A stretch of DNA of 8,415 nt from CALZKI01 sp045124055. GTDB lineage: Bacteria; Bacillota; Clostridia; Lachnospirales; Lachnospiraceae. A program made the translations under genes and the position numbers. Numbering within the stretch: position 1 is the stretch's first letter; every line of letters begins with the position of its first letter. Where the stretch lies: contig JBGVKZ010000021.1 of assembly GCA_045124055.1 (NCBI GenBank), positions 1-8,415 of the forward strand, read 5' to 3'. Shown piece after piece: positions 5,756-8,415 of the stretch. The notes under the pieces were generated by a model that saw nothing but the letters and a program-made list of their open reading frames with translations, had not been told where the DNA came from and did not search any database.

Positions 5756-6559
5756 ATGGGAGAGTTAAAAATAGCAATACAGTCTTTGAAAATGAGTATA
5801 CGAGGCAGGATGCAATACAGAGTGGATTCTCTAGTGGCAACCTTGGCAGTATTTGTCAGGGAGGCAACAAACATTGTGGTAATTTATCTTACCTTATTAA
5901 AATTTGATTCAATTAATCATTGGAACATCAATGAAATGCTGTTTCTGTTTAGTATTTTGTTTTTAACTTACGCAATCGTGGTGGCACTTTTTGCCGATTT
6001 ACGTGATTTTTCCTGTATGATACGTGAAGGAAGATTTGATAGACTCATAGTAAGACCAAGGGGAATTTTGTTTCAGCTAATCTTAAATAATGCTGATGTT
6101 TTGGCAGTTTGCGGACATGGAACTTTGGGGATTTTACTCTTTGTAATTTCTGCGGGAAAAGTTGGGATTACATGGGATATTCCTACGATTTTATACTATG
6201 TTAGTGCCATTATTGGAGGCGTGCTAATTCAAGGGGGAATTTTTATTATTTTCTCTGCACTTAGTTTTTATTTTGTGGAAACAGGAAGTATACGTGAAAT
6301 TTTTTATTGGAATATGAGAAAATTCGCAGGCTATCCAATTAGTATTTATAATAAATTGATTCAGGCAATTATGATTTATGTAGTACCTTTTGCTTTTGTC
6401 AATTATTTTCCGGCACAGTATCTGCTCAGAAAAGAGGATATGGCATTATATAACGACGCTTATATGTATATTGCACCATTGGTTGGAATAGGGATTTATT
6501 TGGTGGCATATGTTTTCTGGCGGGTTAGTATAAGAAGATATACAAGCACTGGGAATTAA
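5756..6559 (+). CDS. ABC-2 type permease 2 (COG3694 / DUF990-like)
   Basis: A 267-residue integral membrane protein with about six hydrophobic segments (roughly 28-47, 60-82, 120-138, 145-178, 203-224, 233-255). The ribosome binding site AAGGAGG (5741-5747) overlaps the end of permease 1, 8 bases before ATG 5756. The block REGRFDRLIVRPRGILFQL (~94-112) is the ABC-2 coupling-helix pattern and is the counterpart of DGSITNEFLKPVNF in permease 1. This form belongs to the COG3694-type partner of COG4587 permeases. It ends the four-gene ABC operon. No T-tract terminator follows it, so transcripts may read into the symporter region. Confidence 0.85.
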   Translation: MGELKIAIQSLKMSIRGRMQYRVDSLVATLAVFVREATNIVVIYLTLLKFDSINHWNINEMLFLFSILFLTYAIVVALFADLRDFSCMIREGRFDRLIVRPRGILFQLILNNADVLAVCGHGTLGILLFVISAGKVGITWDIPTILYYVSAIIGGVLIQGGIFIIFSALSFYFVETGSIREIFYWNMRKFAGYPISIYNKLIQAIMIYVVPFAFVNYFPAQYLLRKEDMALYNDAYMYIAPLVGIGIYLVAYVFWRVSIRRYTSTGN

Positions 6560-6564
6560 AGTAC

Positions 6565-6671
6565 TCCTTCCTGTCAAGAATTATATGTAAAATGTTCTTT
6601 TGAAAAGGTAAATTTTATGGTATAATTTGAAAGCTTGACTAACTCTATTTTCAGGCAATTTACAGGAAGGA
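6565..6671 (+). promoter_or_regulatory. 10-bp inverted repeat, second arm covers the symporter ribosome binding site
   Basis: TCCTTCCTGT (6565-6574), just after the permease stop, is perfectly complementary to ACAGGAAGGA (6662-6671), which includes the symporter's Shine-Dalgarno. The arms flank the symporter promoter, so only a transcript reading through from the ABC operon contains both. Such an RNA could hide the ribosome binding site. The pairing is seen in the sequence; the regulatory effect is inferred. Confidence 0.35.
6600..6626 (+). promoter_or_regulatory. Promoter of the symporter gene (extended -10)
   Basis: TATAAT (6621-6626) is preceded by TG at 6618-6619, giving an extended -10 (TGGTATAAT). 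TTGAAA at 6600-6605 is a possible -35 with a short 15-base spacer. Transcription would begin near 6633, giving a 5' leader of under 50 bases. Confidence 0.6.
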
Positions 6672-6679
6672 AACATTTT

Positions 6680-8095
6680 ATGGGATTAAATGACATTTTA
6701 ACAAAAATCAATGATGTAATGTATACTTACATATTGGTTATTTTACTGGTAGGCGTAGGCATTTATTTTACAATTAGAACGAGGGGTGTTCAGTTTAGAC
6801 TTTTAAAAGATGGAATCAAGTCTATGATGGAGCCGTCTGGCAAAACCAAAGAAGGAGAGAAAAAGGTTTCTTCATTTCAAGCACTGATGATTTCTACAGC
6901 TTCACGAGTTGGAACAGGTAATATTGCCGGTATTGCCACAGCCATTGCAGCAGGTGGACCAGGGGCAGTATTTTGGATGTGGATTATGGCACTTATTGGT
7001 GGTGCTTCGGCGTTTATCGAGAGTACTTTGGCACAGATTTACAAGGTAAAAGAGGGCGGTCAATTTCGTGGTGGTCCATCTTACTATATGGAAAGAGCTC
7101 TTGGAAAACGTTGGATGGGCATTCTATTTTCTGTTTTATTGATTATTTGTTTTGCGTATGGCTTCAATGGGTTGCAATCTTACAATATGTCTTCCGCACT
7201 AGAATATTATATTGCGGACTATTCAAATACTATTTGGCCTATGATTTTAGGTTTAATTTTAGCAGCTGCGACAGGATTTGTCATCTGGGGCGGTGTGCAT
7301 AGAATCGGATTCATTTCGTCTGTTATTGTGCCAGTTATGGCAACTATTTATATTTTACTTGGTTTAGTAACAATGCTTATGAACATTAAGGAATTACCAC
7401 ATATGTTTGCGGTAATTTTTGAGAGTGCATTTGATGTGCAGGCAATTATGGGCGGTTTCGCCGGTAGTGCCGTAGTAATTGGTATCAAACGTGGTCTTTT
7501 TTCTAATGAGGCGGGAATGGGTAGTGCACCAAATGCCTCAGCTTCTGCTGATGTAGACCACCCTGTAAAACAGGGGCTTGTGCAGATTATTTCGGTATTC
7601 ATTGATACAATTTTAATTTGCTCTAGCACAGCCATTATGCTTTTAGTGTCAGGTGTTGAAGGAAAAAGTGGCGTCCTGGACGGAATTCCGTATGTGCAGG
7701 CGGCTATTAGTAGCAACGTGGGAGAATGGGGAATTCATTTTATAACCTTTTCTATTTTTGCATTTGCATTTAGTAGCTTAATTGGCAATTACTTTTATGC
7801 GGAATCCAATATTCTATTTATTAAAAACAATAAAGTGCTTTTGAATCTTTTCCGCGTAACCTGTGTGATAGCAATTTTCCTTGGAGCACAGGCAGATTTT
7901 AGTCTGGTTTGGAATATTGCAGATATCACAATGGGACTTATGGCGATTGTCAATATTATTGCAATTTTCCTTCTCAGCAAGGTGGCAATTAAGACTTTGA
8001 GAAATTATGAAAAACAGAAAAAAGACGGAAAAAATCCAGTCTTTTATGAGGATGATATCGGCGTAAAAGGTACGATTTGGACGAAAGATAGGTAG
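6680..8095 (+). CDS. AgcS-family sodium:alanine/glycine symporter
   Basis: A 471-residue inner-membrane carrier that couples Na+ (or H+) entry to uptake of alanine or glycine. Start at ATG 6680, with AGGAAGGA (6664-6671) 8 bases upstream; the in-frame TTG at 6635 lies at the predicted transcription start and has no site. Family marks: RTRGVQFR (33-40) after the first helix, the signature region SRVGTGNIAGIATAIAAGGP (75-94), GAVFWMWIMALIGG, GGQFRGGPSYYMERALG (126-142), and the most conserved block RGLFSNEAGMGSAPNASASA (271-290), followed by IDTILICSSTA (308-318). About ten membrane segments are visible and the length matches the family (450-490). The C-terminus is a charged cytoplasmic tail. 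It has its own promoter and appears to be a single-gene unit, functionally unlinked to the ABC operon upstream. Substrate choice (Ala, Gly or D-Ala) cannot be decided from sequence. Confidence 0.95.
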   Translation: MGLNDILTKINDVMYTYILVILLVGVGIYFTIRTRGVQFRLLKDGIKSMMEPSGKTKEGEKKVSSFQALMISTASRVGTGNIAGIATAIAAGGPGAVFWMWIMALIGGASAFIESTLAQIYKVKEGGQFRGGPSYYMERALGKRWMGILFSVLLIICFAYGFNGLQSYNMSSALEYYIADYSNTIWPMILGLILAAATGFVIWGGVHRIGFISSVIVPVMATIYILLGLVTMLMNIKELPHMFAVIFESAFDVQAIMGGFAGSAVVIGIKRGLFSNEAGMGSAPNASASADVDHPVKQGLVQIISVFIDTILICSSTAIMLLVSGVEGKSGVLDGIPYVQAAISSNVGEWGIHFITFSIFAFAFSSLIGNYFYAESNILFIKNNKVLLNLFRVTCVIAIFLGAQADFSLVWNIADITMGLMAIVNIIAIFLLSKVAIKTLRNYEKQKKDGKNPVFYEDDIGVKGTIWTKDR

Positions 8096-8128
8096 AAAAC
8101 TATTTGTATACTCGTCTATGGAATATAT

Positions 8129-8157
8129 TTGAAAAAAATGTCGAAATATGATAAAAT
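8129..8157 (+). promoter_or_regulatory. Strong sigma-A promoter with extended -10
   Basis: TTGAAA (8129-8134), a 17-base spacer and TAAAAT (8152-8157), with TG at 8149-8150 giving an extended -10. Transcription would start near 8164, shortly after the symporter stop. The transcript runs into a terminator at 8237-8269, implying a short RNA or a regulated leader for the downstream gene. Confidence 0.6.
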
Positions 8158-8163
8158 CACGTC

Positions 8164-8269
8164 ATAATCAAGGGGTTGACGAAGGCGTGTGTAAAAGGGA
8201 ATGTAAGGGTAAATATCTTTTATAAGGAAAAGTGGAAGCACCGTCTAAGTATAGGCGGTGCTATTTTTT
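8164..8269 (+). ncRNA. Candidate structured leader or small RNA (~105 nt)
   Basis: Bounded by the promoter at 8129-8157 and the intrinsic terminator at 8237-8269. Inside, TGTAAAAG (8190-8197) can pair over 8 bases with CTTTTATA (8217-8224), enclosing a purine-rich loop, so at least two hairpins are possible. The RNA is rich in G and A blocks (AAGGGG, AAGGCG, AAAGGGAA, AAGGG). I recognise no known riboswitch consensus and no clear antiterminator pairing with the terminator's 5' arm. It could be an independent small RNA, or an attenuator for the gene beginning at 8409. Confidence 0.4.
8237..8269 (+). terminator. Strong intrinsic terminator
   Basis: AGCACCGTCT (8237-8246) pairs with AGGCGGTGCT (8253-8262) as a 10-bp stem with one G-T pair and the loop AAGTAT, followed by A and six Ts (8264-8269). 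It ends the transcript from 8164, and also any read-through from the symporter gene, which has no other terminator. Confidence 0.85.
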
Positions 8270-8316
8270 GGGGAAAAATAGCCAATTTCATATATGTAAA
8301 AGGAGAAAATGAGAAT

Positions 8317-8397
8317 ATGCAACTTAATTGGGATATTTTCAGATTGGGTTCAGCTATTAATTCATTAATCAATGAAATAAGAACATTGTGTAATTAG
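8317..8397 (+). CDS. Possible 26-residue small peptide, coupled to the next gene
   Basis: ATG 8317 has AAGGAG at 8300-8305, 11 bases upstream (slightly long); an ATG at 8309 in another frame is too close to that site. The peptide begins MQLNWDIFRLGSAINSL and ends RTLCN. It has no signal sequence and could form an amphipathic helix. Its TAG (8395-8397) overlaps the AGGAGGT site of the next gene, an arrangement typical of translational coupling. I do not recognise it. It may be a leader peptide, a small regulatory protein, or chance; the in-frame region upstream of it is interrupted by the terminator, so the frame is not a longer gene. Confidence 0.35.
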   Translation: MQLNWDIFRLGSAINSLINEIRTLCN

Positions 8398-8408
8398 GAG
8401 GTATTAAA

Positions 8409-8415
8409 ATGTTAA
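8409..8415 (+). CDS. Start of a further gene (only two codons in window)
   Basis: ATG 8409 follows a strong AGGAGGT site (8396-8402) with 6 bases between. Only Met-Leu and one more base are visible before the window ends, so nothing can be said of the product. It lies downstream of the promoter/terminator unit at 8129-8269 and may be controlled by it. Confidence 0.5.

Noticed and set aside
6973..7302. 109-codon + frame inside the symporter gene
   Set aside because: It is a shifted-frame shadow of the strongly supported symporter coding sequence, with no ribosome binding site.
8176..8316. Longer 73-codon frame joined to the small peptide
   Set aside because: It reads straight through a strong intrinsic terminator stem and starts with a TTG lacking proper spacing from a ribosome binding site.
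1..8415. CRISPR arrays, tRNA or rRNA genes, insertion sequences, phage genes
   Set aside because: No spaced direct repeats, cloverleaf or rRNA-like blocks, transposase or integrase genes were seen on either strand.

Overview
The window looks like chromosome from a low-GC Gram-positive anaerobe, most likely a Clostridia / Lachnospiraceae-type organism. The grounds are AT-rich codon use, strong AGGAGG-type ribosome binding sites, an AgcS sodium:amino-acid symporter, an AgrC/LytTR-type two-component pair, and the remnant of a clostridial-style ferredoxin. No marker gene fixes the genus. All intact genes lie on the + strand.

Layout. (1) Positions 1-976: the C-terminal end of a large polymorphic-toxin protein whose last ~100 residues look like a restriction-endonuclease-fold (D...ExK) nuclease toxin, followed 12 bases later by a small acidic protein that is probably its immunity protein. 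(2) Positions 977-1556: a long stretch without an intact gene. It holds a near-consensus sigma-A promoter, a possible ~100-nt RNA ending in a perfect 11-bp hairpin, and, on the minus strand, the broken remains of a 4Fe-4S ferredoxin gene with an intact Shine-Dalgarno, an in-frame TAA, a tandem-repeat expansion of the Cys-Gly segment and a later frameshift. (3) Positions 1557-3003: a LytTR-family response regulator and an AgrC-like histidine kinase that has no membrane sensor domain, closed by a good intrinsic terminator. (4) Positions 3082-6559: four tightly packed genes, two NatA/COG4586-like ATPases and two ABC-2 permeases of the COG4587/COG3694 (DUF990) type, forming one exporter-like complex of unknown substrate. 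(5) Positions 6600-8095: an extended -10 promoter and an AgcS-family sodium:alanine/glycine symporter. (6) Positions 8096-8415: a second strong promoter, a structured ~105-nt leader or small RNA ending in a strong terminator, a possible 26-residue peptide gene and the first codons of a further gene.

How the parts may work together (inference). The response regulator, kinase and four-gene ABC complex sit in the order commonly seen for peptide-sensing or peptide-detoxification modules in Firmicutes, where the regulator controls the neighbouring transporter. The missing sensor domain means the kinase must receive its signal some other way, for example from a membrane partner such as the ABC permeases. 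The toxin/immunity pair and the symporter look like separate transcription units. The most open questions are the sensorless kinase plus asymmetric ABC pair, the two promoter-hairpin units that could be small RNAs, and a 10-bp inverted repeat that could mask the symporter's ribosome binding site only in read-through transcripts.
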